Of a stretch of 64,000 bases of DNA, positions 12,827 to 23,487 are shown piece after piece. Source of the stretch: Azolla caroliniana (Eukaryota > Polypodiophyta); assembly GCA_043228905.1 (NCBI GenBank), contig JBHGNT010000016.1, positions 1,054,001 to 1,118,000 on the forward strand, read 5' to 3'. A model generated the notes under the pieces. The model saw nothing but the letters and a program-made list of their open reading frames with translations, made no database searches and was not told where the DNA came from. Numbering within the stretch: the stretch's first letter is position 1; the number at the start of each line of letters is the position of its first letter. The translations under genes were made by a program, and so were the position numbers.

Positions 12827-14617
12827 GTGTTTCCTTTTTTCTCTTGCAAGGCTGGCTACTTTTAGTGGATATCGTCGAGTTTTTGGGCAACTGGTATTAA
12901 TTGTCTGCACTCTTGATGGACAGGAAGTCTTAATGTCACGCATTTTGTCCATCTTATGTATGCAATAGAAGCAAAGAGGATAAAAACTAAGAGTTTGTTG
13001 TGTCTTAAGGAATATATACATGAGACAGTGTCTCTATCCATGTGAGTGCTATAAGCTTATGTAAAGCTTGTAGATATCACACGCAACACATCCACACATT
13101 TCTAGGCTCATAACATGGCCAGCTAAGAAGAGTTTTGACTTATTATCTAAGAGGATTCTCATTGAAAATTTTAAAATTGTTGTGTAGATACTAAAATTCC
13201 CGCATATTTTGTATCTTTGACTGTACAATATTTGTAGAATATGAAAAAAATGTTGAGAGTAAAACTTGCCTCCGTGCTTGATTTGATTATAGTGTTTGCA
13301 TGTGAAGTCATATCGATGAGTTTTCCATCTATTGATTGTTTCATCACATACTGTAACCAATTGTCATCATTTGAAAGTTCATGCTCTGAAACTGTCGTTC
13401 AATTGTTCATAGTTCAAGTTCTCTTCTTATGTTTAGAATTTCAATTATGATATCTGGATATATGACAATTCTACGTTAAATTATAGTCAAATAGGGAAAT
13501 TATCCTATTTCTTGGTATATTATGAACATATGAAATAGGTGACCAGCATCGAGTGCAGAACGTCGTTTCTGGTTTGTGATCACCGCATATATCTCAAGCA
13601 AATTCAATGATGAAGCTCTATGATATTTCAAGTTGATACAAGGCAGGAAAGCCCTTCATTTTGTTATTGCAATGTCATTTTCACGTGGTTCTCCATTCAT
13701 CCAGTACCACTAAGCAATAATCTGTAACAAAACATTCACAAGGGAAGGTAAAACTTTGAAGAGGTAAAGTGAGGATTCTCTAGCGACCTATATCATTTGT
13801 TGCAACAATGTGTCTGTGGTTTACGAGTTTCATATAGTGTTAGTTTGAAGTCACAATTACACCTGGCATAAGACTATGTGCTAAGCTCAATGTGAATGGA
13901 TTGACAAGTGAACTGCCTTGAAAATCTTTGAATGCCGATTATAACAACACAATGGTGTGCAACATGGGTTCAAATCTCGAGCATTCGCCATGATAATAAT
14001 GTGTTAGTTCTTTGTACATTGAATTTGAAACCAGATATTGATATGGCCTTGCAACAATTGGTCACAAAATAATAGAATTGGATAATAAATTGGTGACAGA
14101 TTCATCGACTTCTAAAAAAAAAAGTATGGATATTCATACAAACAATTGGTTTCCATGTCAATCCATGTTTCCAACGCGGTTTCATCTAGTCCACTATTTT
14201 ATCCTTTTGAGATGCATAAATTGAGCTAGTTCCTTCATTTTTAATGGTATTGTGATTTGTAGCTCTAAATTTTATCAAGTATTACTAGGTGGATATGGTC
14301 CCATCCTCATGAATAACTATCTAGATGGATATTATAGGCTCACATTTTCCAACATGATCCCTATCTTTGATCCTCATGAATGACCCTCTTCGACTCAAAT
14401 TTGGATATTGCATGATATCGTGGACAATTGGTCTAATAATTCATGTGATCATATCCTAGACATCAATCACTGTACCCATTCCTGTGCTCATATCGTCGAG
14501 TCTAATTTTTTCTTTACAATAGGTAGCCCCTTTGTAAATAGTAAGGAATTTAGAAATTTGGAGGCAGTCAACCAAATTTCGTCACCTTATATGGTTCACA
14601 CCTTCTTGTGACAATGT

Positions 14618-14760
14618 GTCTTCAAGCTCAACCATTTTGTTATCTATGAGAAAGAAAAAGGCTATAAGAAAGAGGCCACATTTTTTAAGTCTTCAAGCTC
14701 AACCATTTTAATATCCATGAGAAAGATAAATGTTATCACAAAGAGGCCATATTTTTTAAT
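14618..14760. repeat. two-copy 71-bp tandem duplication
   Basis: GTCTTCAAGCTCAACCATTT begins at 14618 and again at 14689. Each copy continues through an ATGAGAAAGA segment to AAGAGGCCA(C/T)ATTTTTTAA. Small indels separate the copies. Confidence 0.8.
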
Positions 14761-14979
14761 AGCGACGAACTAATATATGCACATGTGCATGTAATGGATT
14801 GTTGTGCATACACCTTATTACAATGTTGTAACTTGTAAACTAAGCACAAGCTGGTGGGAATTTCATCTAGAGATTACAATTTCCACAAAGATAAACATGT
14901 GAAGGTAGCTTTCCACAAAAAAAAACCACAATCATCGTGTTAGATGAGATGCAAATTGTTACTTGTTCTCCCAATACTT

Positions 14980-15725
14980 TAAAAGAATGTTATTCTCTTA
15001 GCCATAACATGTTTTGCAAGGATACAAAGTTCCTATTGAGTCAATTTGCTTTAGTAGTTGTCAAGTGGGATTGATGCAATGGGCATTAAGCACAATGCAC
15101 GTGACATATTTTTCCTAACTTCCCAGTTGTTAGTAAACAGGCCCAGATAACATTTATAAGAAGAGTTGTACACACAAACATCAAAACCTCCGCAAAGATA
15201 AACACGACGCTCAAGAAAAGGATCAGGTCATCTTCACTGTTATGATGAAGTTCATGTTTTTTTCGAAGTGATTTTTAATGTCCAACATGTTTTGGGATGG
15301 AGACGTAGAATTGGATGGGAGTTCTCTTGCTTTAGTAGGTATCAACAGGGAGTAATTGCAATGAAAGCTTTGTTGGTCAATATTTAATAGTGAGATGGCT
15401 AGTAAAGAGCCCCATATAGCATTTATAGGCGTTGATATAGTTACATATATACAAACATATTACAACTTGGGGCAAGGGTAGATGGGATTATGGACCAAAC
15501 TCTCAAAAATTACCATGGAACACAAATTAAAGTAAAATTACCAAGCAAGCGTGTCTCGTGTTCTCTCGATGCTATTAAAAGGGATTGCTTTCAACCTCTT
15601 CACTTGTCGCACCATGTCTTGGGATGGAGAGATATATTTCTAGTGATATCACTCGCTTTACTAAATGTCAAGTGGGGGGGGGGGGGGGGCGATGCACTGG
15701 GTATCGAGCACAATGCACGTGGCAA
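14980..15725. repeat. degenerate ~300-bp direct repeats (about 2.5 copies)
   Basis: Shared landmarks recur in order: an ATGTTTTGGGATGGAGA-like motif (15285, 15615), CTTTAGTAG/CTTTACTAAATG (about 15050, 15330, 15655), CAAGTGGG (15061, 15669) and AGCACAATGCACGTG (about 15090 and 15708). The spacing is about 300-330 bp. The copies are diverged and no coding frame is conserved. Confidence 0.5.
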
Positions 15726-16017
15726 CATCAATTAAAAAAGGTTTAAATTATATCCCATACTCACCCCCATTCTTCTCCTTTTGGTTAAAGAGTCATGTGG
15801 ACTATAATTATGATATATTCAATATTCATCGTGCTTTTCGATCCACCCCCACCCCCTCCTCCAAAAACAATAGTTTCCCGTTGATGGCAAAAGATGCGAT
15901 GTTGATATTGAACGCTGCTTTGTTGGTGTGGCTGATAATCGTGGTAAAATTAAGACACGACTCGATCGCGAGCTACGAAACGAAAGTCATTGATCATTAA
16001 TTGGTGAGCGAGAACCC

Positions 16018-16034
16018 GGGGGGGGGGGGGGGGG
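16018..16034. repeat. 17-base G homopolymer
   Basis: An uninterrupted G run. With the G16 run at 15674-15689 and the C14 run at 17231-17244, it is one of three long G/C homopolymers within 1.6 kb upstream of the TCP gene. Confidence 0.95.
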
Positions 16035-16289
16035 CTTCATGGAGCCATAACGAGACATGCACGTTTGCTAATGGTAATCGCCACCGATGGGCGGATGGAT
16101 GGGTCCGGTGGACATGAACAAGACACGTTTGCTAATTGGGAACAGGCCGACAGCCGAGAAGACTCGAGCCCGGGAAGATCGGGCCCCTGGGGGGGAGAGG
16201 GTTTCACAGGCACGTGTGAACCCACCCTTATGAAGGAGGTATTCTGCAAGCGTCAAACTAAAACAGAAACAGGAAAAAGCTAATTAAGC

Positions 16290-16900
16290 ACTCCTCTCTC
16301 TCTCTCTCTCTCTCTCAGTCTCTCCACGAATTCTCTCTCTTCACACACACACACTCTCTCAAGGGCTTCCCTCTCTCTCTCTCTCTCTCTCTCCACGGAT
16401 TCTCTCTCTTCACACACACACACACACACATTCTCAAGGGCTTCCCTCCCTCTCTCTCTCTCTCTGTCTCTCTCCACGGATTCTCTCTCTTCACACACAC
16501 ACACACACTCTCAAGGGCTTCCCTCCCTCTCTCTCTCTCTCTCAGTCCCTCTCCACGGATTCTCTCTCTTCACACACACACTCTGAAGGGCCTCTCTCTC
16601 TCTCACACACACACACACGCTCTGTCTATTTCAAGAGCTTCTCTCTCTCTCACACACACACACTCTGTTTTTCTCTCTCTACACACACACACACACTCTG
16701 TTTTTCTCTCTCTACACACACACACGCTCTGTTTTTCTCTCTCTACACGCACACACACAATGTTGTCTCTGTCTCTCTCAAGCAATTCTCTCTCTACACG
16801 CACACGCACTCTCTCTCTAAGGGATTCTGTGTATACATACATATTACACACACACACACGCACGCACGCTCCATTCTCTCTGTCTGTGTCTCTCTGTGTA
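16290..16900. repeat. composite CT/CA minisatellite in the TCP promoter region
   Basis: A (CT)n and (CA)n field organised into higher-order units of roughly 60-80 bp. Each of the first four units carries CTCTCCACGGATTCTCTCTC, then TTCACACACACA, then TCAAGGGCTTCCCTC. Later units shrink to CTCTGTTTTTCTCTCTCTAC plus ACACAC. Open frames across it on either strand are artefacts of simple sequence. Confidence 0.9.
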
Positions 16901-17012
16901 TTTCTGCTGTTTTTCCTCTTTAGATCTGAGAAACAGTGTACTTTCCGAACAGACTCTCGTCTCTGGGGCGTGGGGGAGGGCCAGGCCTCACTTGCCTCTC
17001 AGATCTCCGTCG

Positions 17013-17020
17013 TATAAGTA
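17013..17020 (+). promoter_or_regulatory. candidate TATA box of the TCP gene
   Basis: TATAAGTA lies just 3' of the CT/CA-rich block and is followed by CT-rich sequence typical of plant initiator regions. If used, the mRNA leader would be about 920 nt and would include the ~40-bp repeat array. The assignment is positional only. Confidence 0.4.
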
Positions 17021-17243
17021 GCAGCAGCAGCACCTCTGTGTCTCTCTCAACAAACTATCTGTTCTGTCTGTGCAAGAATTAAAAGCCATATCCATATTTT
17101 GGCTGGGCCCATCAGTCATATGCTTCCTCTCCTCAAAACATATAGATCAGAAAAATCAACCAATCTCTCTCCCCCATCTCCATCTCAGTGGGCCCTCTCT
17201 GTCTCTTCCTCAGAAAACTAATTCTCTGCGCCCCCCCCCCCCC

Positions 17244-17635
17244 CTGATGATTAGAGAAGATCTGCGGGCTCAAGGAAGCAACAACATAATCTGCGAAAAT
17301 TTTGGGGGGGTTAATCTCTGCAATTCCTGATTAGTGAAGCGTAAATATGTCGTGGGATAATTAATCCTGATGATTACAGAAGATTTGTGGGCTAATAACT
17401 CTGCAAACTGACGATTAGTGAAGGTGTGTGGGCAGCTAACCACTTTGTGCAACTGATTGATTAGTGAAGGTTTTCTATTCTGCAACCGATTGATTTGTGA
17501 AGATCTGAAGGCTAACAATCTGATGTCACTGATGGTTAGTGAAGATTTGTGAGCTAATTACTCTGCAACTGATGATTAGTAAAAATCTGTGGGGTAATTG
17601 CTCTCTGCAGCTGATTGATTAGTGAATAAATCTTC
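17244..17635 (+). repeat. nine degenerate ~40-bp tandem repeats upstream of the TCP start codon
   Basis: The unit resembles CTGATTGATTAGTGAAG followed by ATTTGTGGGCTAATTACTCTGCAA. Units start near 17244, 17327, 17368, 17408, 17453, 17485, 17529, 17569 and 17611. The GATTAGTGAAG core and the CTCTGCAA tail are best conserved. Several units contain ATGATTAG, which would create short upstream reading frames if transcribed. Confidence 0.8.
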
Positions 17636-17971
17636 CGTGAATCAGGTTCAATCAGAGACCATACTTTTTGGTGGAGCATTCTTTGATCTATTCCACTCCA
17701 TTACAGACTCGGTGCAGAAATTTGAAGGATTGAAAAAAACGAAGAGCCGAAAATTAAGATAAAATTGCACAACACATCAGAGATTTTGTGAAGAAATTCG
17801 AGGAATTCAACCGGGGAAATTTTGTTTGTGTAAAAATTGATTCCCTGTGAATAGATTGTGGCAGGGCATCAACTCAAAGAAAGTACTTCAGTTTGGGCAA
17901 AAGAAAAATTCAATAAGTTGTTTGCTCCTATGATGAAGCTTCCTGGTTAGATAGATTCCAATTCAAATTGG

Positions 17972-19441
17972 ATGGATCATAATTGGAGCCAGTCACTGGC
18001 AAACACATCAGTGGAGTCAGAAACCAGGTATAATACTTCGATGGCGGAGCAATCGACACGCATTGCAATGTCGGGGCCCGGATATAATGGCAAAGAGGAG
18101 GAGGAGGAGGAGGAGGAAGAGGAAGAAGAAGAAGAAGAAGAAGAAGAAAGATCACAAGGACATACAAATGTTTCTCACCCATCTTCGATGGCAGCCATAC
18201 TTGCCGGTGCAGGGAGCAGTGGGCGGAATGATGGAGGAAAGGCAGCTGAAATGGACACTACGAAAACAATGTCGGTGGCTGGAACTGGCGGTGGTGGCAA
18301 TCTGTCGGTGGCCAAGAAGCCGCCGCCCAAACGTTCTTCGACCAAAGATCGGCACCGGAAGGTGGACGGACGAGGCAGACGTATCCGGATGCCCGCCATG
18401 TGCGCGGCCCGGGTTTTCCAGCTCACCAGAGAGCTCGGCCACAAGTCCGATGGCGAGACGATCGAATGGCTCCTCCGGCAGGCGGAGCCTGCCGTCATCG
18501 CCCACACCGGCACAGGCACGATCCCTGCATCAGCCATGGTCACCTCGGGGAGCACACCCTCTAAAAACCCTAACCCTAACCCTAGCTCCAACCCCAATCC
18601 CAACCCCAACCCCAACTCCAGCTCCAACTCCAACCCTAACCCTAACCCTAACCTAAATCATAGCCCGAGCCCCAATCCTAACCTGAATCATAACGCTAAT
18701 CCCAACCCTAACCTAAATCATAACCCTAACTCTCACAATAAAGGTTCGACAATGGCTTTGCCGCCGTCGTTGTGGGCGAGTGCGCCGGGCACCGTGTGGA
18801 TGCTGCCATACGTGCCCGATCCACATCATCAGCACCCGCTCGACTCCTCAGTAGCCTCTCACATCATGACACCTGGCAGCCTCGAGCATCATAACATGTG
18901 GGCAGCAGCGTCGTCGCCGGCCATGATGCTGCCACGTCAGCAGATGCACCACGTGGCGGCGCTCCCGTCAATGCTCATGCAGCCATCGGCCTCGTCGTAC
19001 GTCGCATTCCGGCAACCGGCCGAGGAAGGGCATCTAGGCACGCTCGATGCGTTAAACGCATACGGGCACGGGCACGGGCACGGGCACGGACAAGGACACG
19101 GACATGGGCACGAACATGGACATGGACGTTCGGGATTACCCGTGGACTACCCACGTCAGCTGCCGCATCATTCTCCGACCAATGAGGGGGCCCGTGAGCA
19201 TGCGTGGGGCCGGTCGGGTTTACATATGGATGAACCGGCGCGTCAGCTAGGACATCGGTCCCCGACCAATGAGGGTAGTTGCGAGCATGCGGGTTGGGCA
19301 CGGTTGGGACTACATGCGGACGATTCATGCCAGTTGCCACGCAAGTCACCTGCTAACGATAGAGACGGTGGGGAGCGTGATAGCGGGGACCACCCGACCG
19401 CGACCCCTGCTGCTGCTGCAGAGACAATGAGCTCTCCCTAG
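17972..19441 (+). CDS. class I TCP (PCF-type) transcription factor with extensive low-complexity repeats
   Basis: Single exon, 489 residues from the first in-frame ATG. The TCP basic helix-loop-helix DNA-binding domain is at about residues 124-182: [60 protein letters not shown]. The basic region is of the short class I form. Class I TCPs bind GGNCCCAC-type sites and regulate growth and cell division; this nuclear role is inferred from the family. Outside the domain the protein is unusual: 18 consecutive Glu (42-59), an Asn-Pro/Ser-Asn tract (about 196-250), a His-rich middle, a Gly-His repeat (about 363-384), and three ~28-residue C-terminal repeats containing SPTNEG or SPAND. ATGs at 18041 and 18067 are alternative starts and would keep the TCP domain. 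I do not assign an orthologue. Confidence 0.93.
   Translation: MDHNWSQSLANTSVESETRYNTSMAEQSTRIAMSGPGYNGKEEEEEEEEEEEEEEEEEERSQGHTNVSHPSSMAAILAGAGSSGRNDGGKAAEMDTTKTMSVAGTGGGGNLSVAKKPPPKRSSTKDRHRKVDGRGRRIRMPAMCAARVFQLTRELGHKSDGETIEWLLRQAEPAVIAHTGTGTIPASAMVTSGSTPSKNPNPNPSSNPNPNPNPNSSSNSNPNPNPNLNHSPSPNPNLNHNANPNPNLNHNPNSHNKGSTMALPPSLWASAPGTVWMLPYVPDPHHQHPLDSSVASHIMTPGSLEHHNMWAAASSPAMMLPRQQMHHVAALPSMLMQPSASSYVAFRQPAEEGHLGTLDALNAYGHGHGHGHGQGHGHGHEHGHGRSGLPVDYPRQLPHHSPTNEGAREHAWGRSGLHMDEPARQLGHRSPTNEGSCEHAGWARLGLHADDSCQLPRKSPANDRDGGERDSGDHPTATPAAAAETMSSP
18560..18740 (+). repeat. in-frame telomere-like CCCTAA/CCCCAA hexamer array within the TCP CDS
   Basis: Runs of AACCCT and AACCCC hexamers encode Asn-Pro dipeptides, interrupted by Ser codons and by AACCTAAATCAT (Asn-Leu-Asn-His). 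The perfect stretches CCCTAACCCTAACCC match the TTAGGG type rather than the common plant TTTAGGG heptamer. A heptamer would break the reading frame; the hexamer preserves it. Confidence 0.85.
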
Positions 19442-22400
19442 CTTTTCCCACTAGATGTGTATGTCTTTCTATTTGCTTCTTTCTCTCCATTCATACTTTC
19501 TCATATTATATATTGAGGCAACACCAATAATGCACACACCATTTCAGATGTACAAAGGCAAGTGACTTTGCATTGCATTGATGTCTAAAGGAAGGAAGGT
19601 GTTAATATTTCATGAATTCTTACGTTTGGTTTGGAAAATTAGGATGCTCATATATCTAGCGGATAGATAGATAGATGATATATGTAGTTGTGATGGATGA
19701 AGTATAAAAGAACTACCCCTCCCCCACCTTTTGTTTACTTTACTTTGTTGTACGTGTTAGCATCTCTCTTTCTCTATTCATTTGACTTGGAAGTTGGCAC
19801 TCTAAATGTGGATACATACATAGTTAGTGTACATGGGAGTGAAACAACTAAAAGAAGGTGCAATGAAACATTTGTTACCAAGGGTCACACACCCTTCTAG
19901 ATATGCCAACAAAGTTTTTTTCTTTATCTTTCTTTTTTTCGCTTGGGTTTTCGGGAGGCTGGGTTCTGCCTTATTGTAGTTTGTCAAACCACATGGGTCA
20001 AACCATGTGGTGTCAGTCACTTACTTTTTTAGGTTGTTTCCACCAAGTCAAGAAGTTGTGGAGTAAAATCTTAATTCCATATACCACCCATTCTCTATCT
20101 TTGCACGCCGCCCTTTCCAAGGTAAGAAACTTTGCATTTCATCTTAATATTGTATACAATCCATTCTCACCTTATTGTTCTTTCTCAAACTATAAAACAC
20201 CACTTGATTTTTACACCATTATACGCTAGTTTACACTTTGCTGTAATTGCATATATGACCCATTCCAAGTAAACAATGTTGTAGAAAATTATTGATAGAG
20301 AAACCCCCAAGGCACGAAGGACCATATCCTATTTCATTATGTAAGATAAAGCCTCAGTATACATATTGCCCTTTAACAACATGTATGACCGCGTCTTGAT
20401 CACATCACACTTTCATCGTGTAATTTAAAGTCCTAGTACGGCCTTACACTTTATCATTGTAACAATGTTACTTATAGCCCTTTCCTTTACACTCGGCATG
20501 GCTACAATGATATATACATCACCTCATTCTTACATCACATCATAATTCCATTATATAAATTAAAGTCTTGGTACACCCTTACACAATCGTTGTAACAAAG
20601 CTACTTATAGCCTTTTCTTCCTCGCTTGGCCACATCGATATATACATCACATCATTCTTACATCAACAAGAAATTCACATTGTTTACCTATGTGTTCCGA
20701 CGATAGCTATGCTCCATATGTGTTGGACTATCTATGACTTGGACAAAGTTCTCTAGGTTTAAGGCAACATTTACATGAGTCAATTGGAAAATTACAATCA
20801 AAAGGGATGAACATTGTCCATTGTTGAAATTCAAACATGCACACTTGGATACTTTGCCGATAGTTTGAAAGAGAGAGGCAATTAGTGCTTGTGAAGCTTT
20901 GAGAGTGAATATCATAGTGAAGAAATCTACAAGTGTGAGGCTACAAATGCTCCTTGGTCATCTTTACTCATGTCACATGTTCATGAACATTCCAACTTAC
21001 CGCATGTACATTAGCCCAACCAAGGATACAATACATACTACTTGATGCTTGCGCTTTTGACAAACCTATCATGACACAAGTACGAGAGAGCATGTAAATA
21101 GACACTAGCTTTATAAAGAACCTACTCTTACACAAGCATACAAATAGATCTATACAAAACTTAAATCACTTTATTGGTAGGTCAAATAATGCCAATGAAA
21201 TGTAGTAACTTGAAAGCAATGCTAACACACGAAGTCCATTGCGTGATTTGTTAAAAAGCAAGGATGTTTGTAGAAGAAACATACAAATGAATTGATCTCA
21301 AGAGGCAAAGATGAAGAAGAATCAACAAATCTTGTTATCTATATTAGAGGTTGTAATTGGCCCATGAAGTGATGGTAAATGCAAGTGTGAAAACCTAGAA
21401 AGGACAAAACCACTCACGTAAAATGAAGATGAGTGGCAAAGCCGGAAGGGGATTGGGGGTACTTCAAATATTCAAATTCTACACTTATAGACCTGACAAC
21501 TTCACAAGAACAGATGATGCCCCCAGTTATGTGCACATCACATTTTAAGTTGATTTTTAAATGTTCGAATCAAGGAGATGATATCCTTTCAAGTATAACT
21601 TTTTCTTTATATTTGAATTGGAAGTATATGCCATTATGTGCAACCAACCTTATTTTAACTTGTGGTTGCATTATGTGCCCTCTATTTATTATTGCACTCC
21701 ATTCACTTTCATGTTATGAGGAGAAAAAAGTAGTTTTGGTTTAACACCCATAAATGTATAATGTATTCACTGTTGCATTCTTTAATAACACCGTCATTAT
21801 CATTATTGGATTTTTACATATTCGATAGGGAAACATGTTACCTTTCCAAACTAGCATGTGCAACAAGCTTTCCCCATTGCTATTAAGATATTGTTCATGT
21901 CAAGTTAAAAGCATTATCTAGACACTATCATTGCGAGCTGAATAAAAGCTCTCCATTCTTCAATGATATTACTCAGTTTTTATATTTTACATCACATTAA
22001 GTCGTGACAAATGAAGTTCGTAGCAAGAAAACAACAAATCAATGAACAATAAATATGTCGCAAAACACTTAAATGTACTATTTTTCATGTACAGTAAACA
22101 TAATATTACTATCCAATATTCTTAGATTTTCCTTCACTACCATTATAAAAATCACTAGATAACCATTCGGTAAATCCCTCATGTCAAATTGTCAATCACA
22201 ACTTTGAAAAATGCTCAAAAACACCATCACCAATTCATCTTCTTAAATAATGGTAACAAATTAACAAGATCACGTCATGCCAATATTAATCTCTTAGCAA
22301 TAATTTGTTCATTGGGGGTATCAAGCAATTGGAATCAGACGACCGTGGTATACATTATGAATGAGGATTGATTGACATGATGCAAATACATGCAGCTCTC

Positions 22401-23487
22401 ATGATTCAAATATCACTACCATGCTAATCAAAAGGACTTTCTTGCTAAATCTATGTGGAAGCAATACATGTTAAAAATCATACATCTCCATTGTTAATAT
22501 ATCATTCCCATCATAACCATAAGGAATATTACTAGGAGATTTGTCACTATTGGTTTCTGGAAGCATTACAATGTGCAAGGTTTTGTTAGATACCATAAAT
22601 TAAATAATCCAACATTTGAGCACTTATAATAAATTATAGAGTAAGCACATCACTACATTTACCTATTAGTTGGACACAAAAATGAACACATTTCAACATA
22701 AAATGGGAATAGAAGTCTTAGGATTTTGCAATGAGCTAAGACTTAGGAATAGTAGCCCTAAAAAATGCTGATATATTAATATTCTCAAACTACTAATTCT
22801 CTAGACATTTGCTGTCTACAAATGTTGAACTTAACTTCATTCTGATAGAGGCAATATACACTACTAAAGGCTTTTTAAAGTAAAGGAATCATCAAAATGG
22901 TTGTTAGTCATAGATACCTTGCCAGGGTTATCTAGGTCAAGAAGAAATGTTTTGGCTACCAATGGCAAAAAGGATACTCGTGATTATCATGCTTGTAACC
23001 TTACGTAGCAAATTTAAGAATTTTGTTAGTTTCAACGAGTTATTCAGTCCACTGGTTTTGAGCATTGCACAAAGTCAATTGCTTTTTAAAACCAGCATGC
23101 CATATGAAGCATACATAACATATACACGAAAACATATCAAATTGTTAAACATGTGTTATCATGACACTTATCATATGAAAACCAACAATGTTTTGTTCTA
23201 GATCTGGAAAATTGAGGCAGAACAAGCATAAAATATCAATTCTTTGGTTATCAAAGCACATTAAAACGTGAAAAATGAGGTTCACTTCGGAAAACATGAT
23301 TACAATTTCGAAGAGATCATGGTAAATTTGATTTTTGTATCAATGGCTATGTTACAACTACAGAACTTGTTTGCTGAATACTGACACAATGATGCAAGAA
23401 GAAAAACATCAAAAGCAACGAATTCAAGCCTCTTGCAACAACTCAAAAACTTATCAATATATAAGCATATAAACATCAACGCTTTTA
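19442..23487. other. intergenic region between TCP and ARC6 (convergent genes)
   Basis: About 4 kb of AT-rich sequence. I see a degenerate tandem repeat (20336-20665), a short palindrome ACCACATGG/CCATGTGGT near 19990-20010 and no supportable gene. An open frame at 22947-23201 has no recognisable domain. Confidence 0.55.
20336..20665. repeat. degenerate ~135-bp tandem repeat (two clear copies, one weaker)
   Basis: AATTAAAGTC followed by TGGTAC and CCTTACAC, then ATTGTAACAA and TACTTATAGCC, then GATATATACATCAC and CATTCTTACATCA, recur near 20425 and 20558. A more diverged version begins near 20340. No coding frame is conserved. Confidence 0.6.

Larger units (their letters stand above)
12827..16017. 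other. intergenic region between the PPR and TCP genes
   Basis: About 3.2 kb without a gene I can support. It holds a 71-bp tandem duplication (14618-14760), a looser set of ~300-bp direct repeats (14980-15725) and a 16-base G run at 15674-15689. Short open frames here are AT-rich noise. Confidence 0.6.

Noticed and set aside
16280-16863. Several long open frames on both strands through the CT/CA block (Arg-Glu and Cys-Val rich)
   Set aside because: They translate simple dinucleotide repeats and have no domain or plausible start context.
18063-18656. Open frame of 197 codons overlapping the TCP gene in another frame, and antisense frames at 18152-18633 and 18975-19349
   Set aside because: Shadows of the GC-rich repeat-coding TCP sequence; the TCP domain fixes the true frame.
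22947-23201. 84-codon plus frame just beyond the 3' end of ARC6
   Set aside because: Composition fits random AT-rich sequence; no domain and no exon neighbours.
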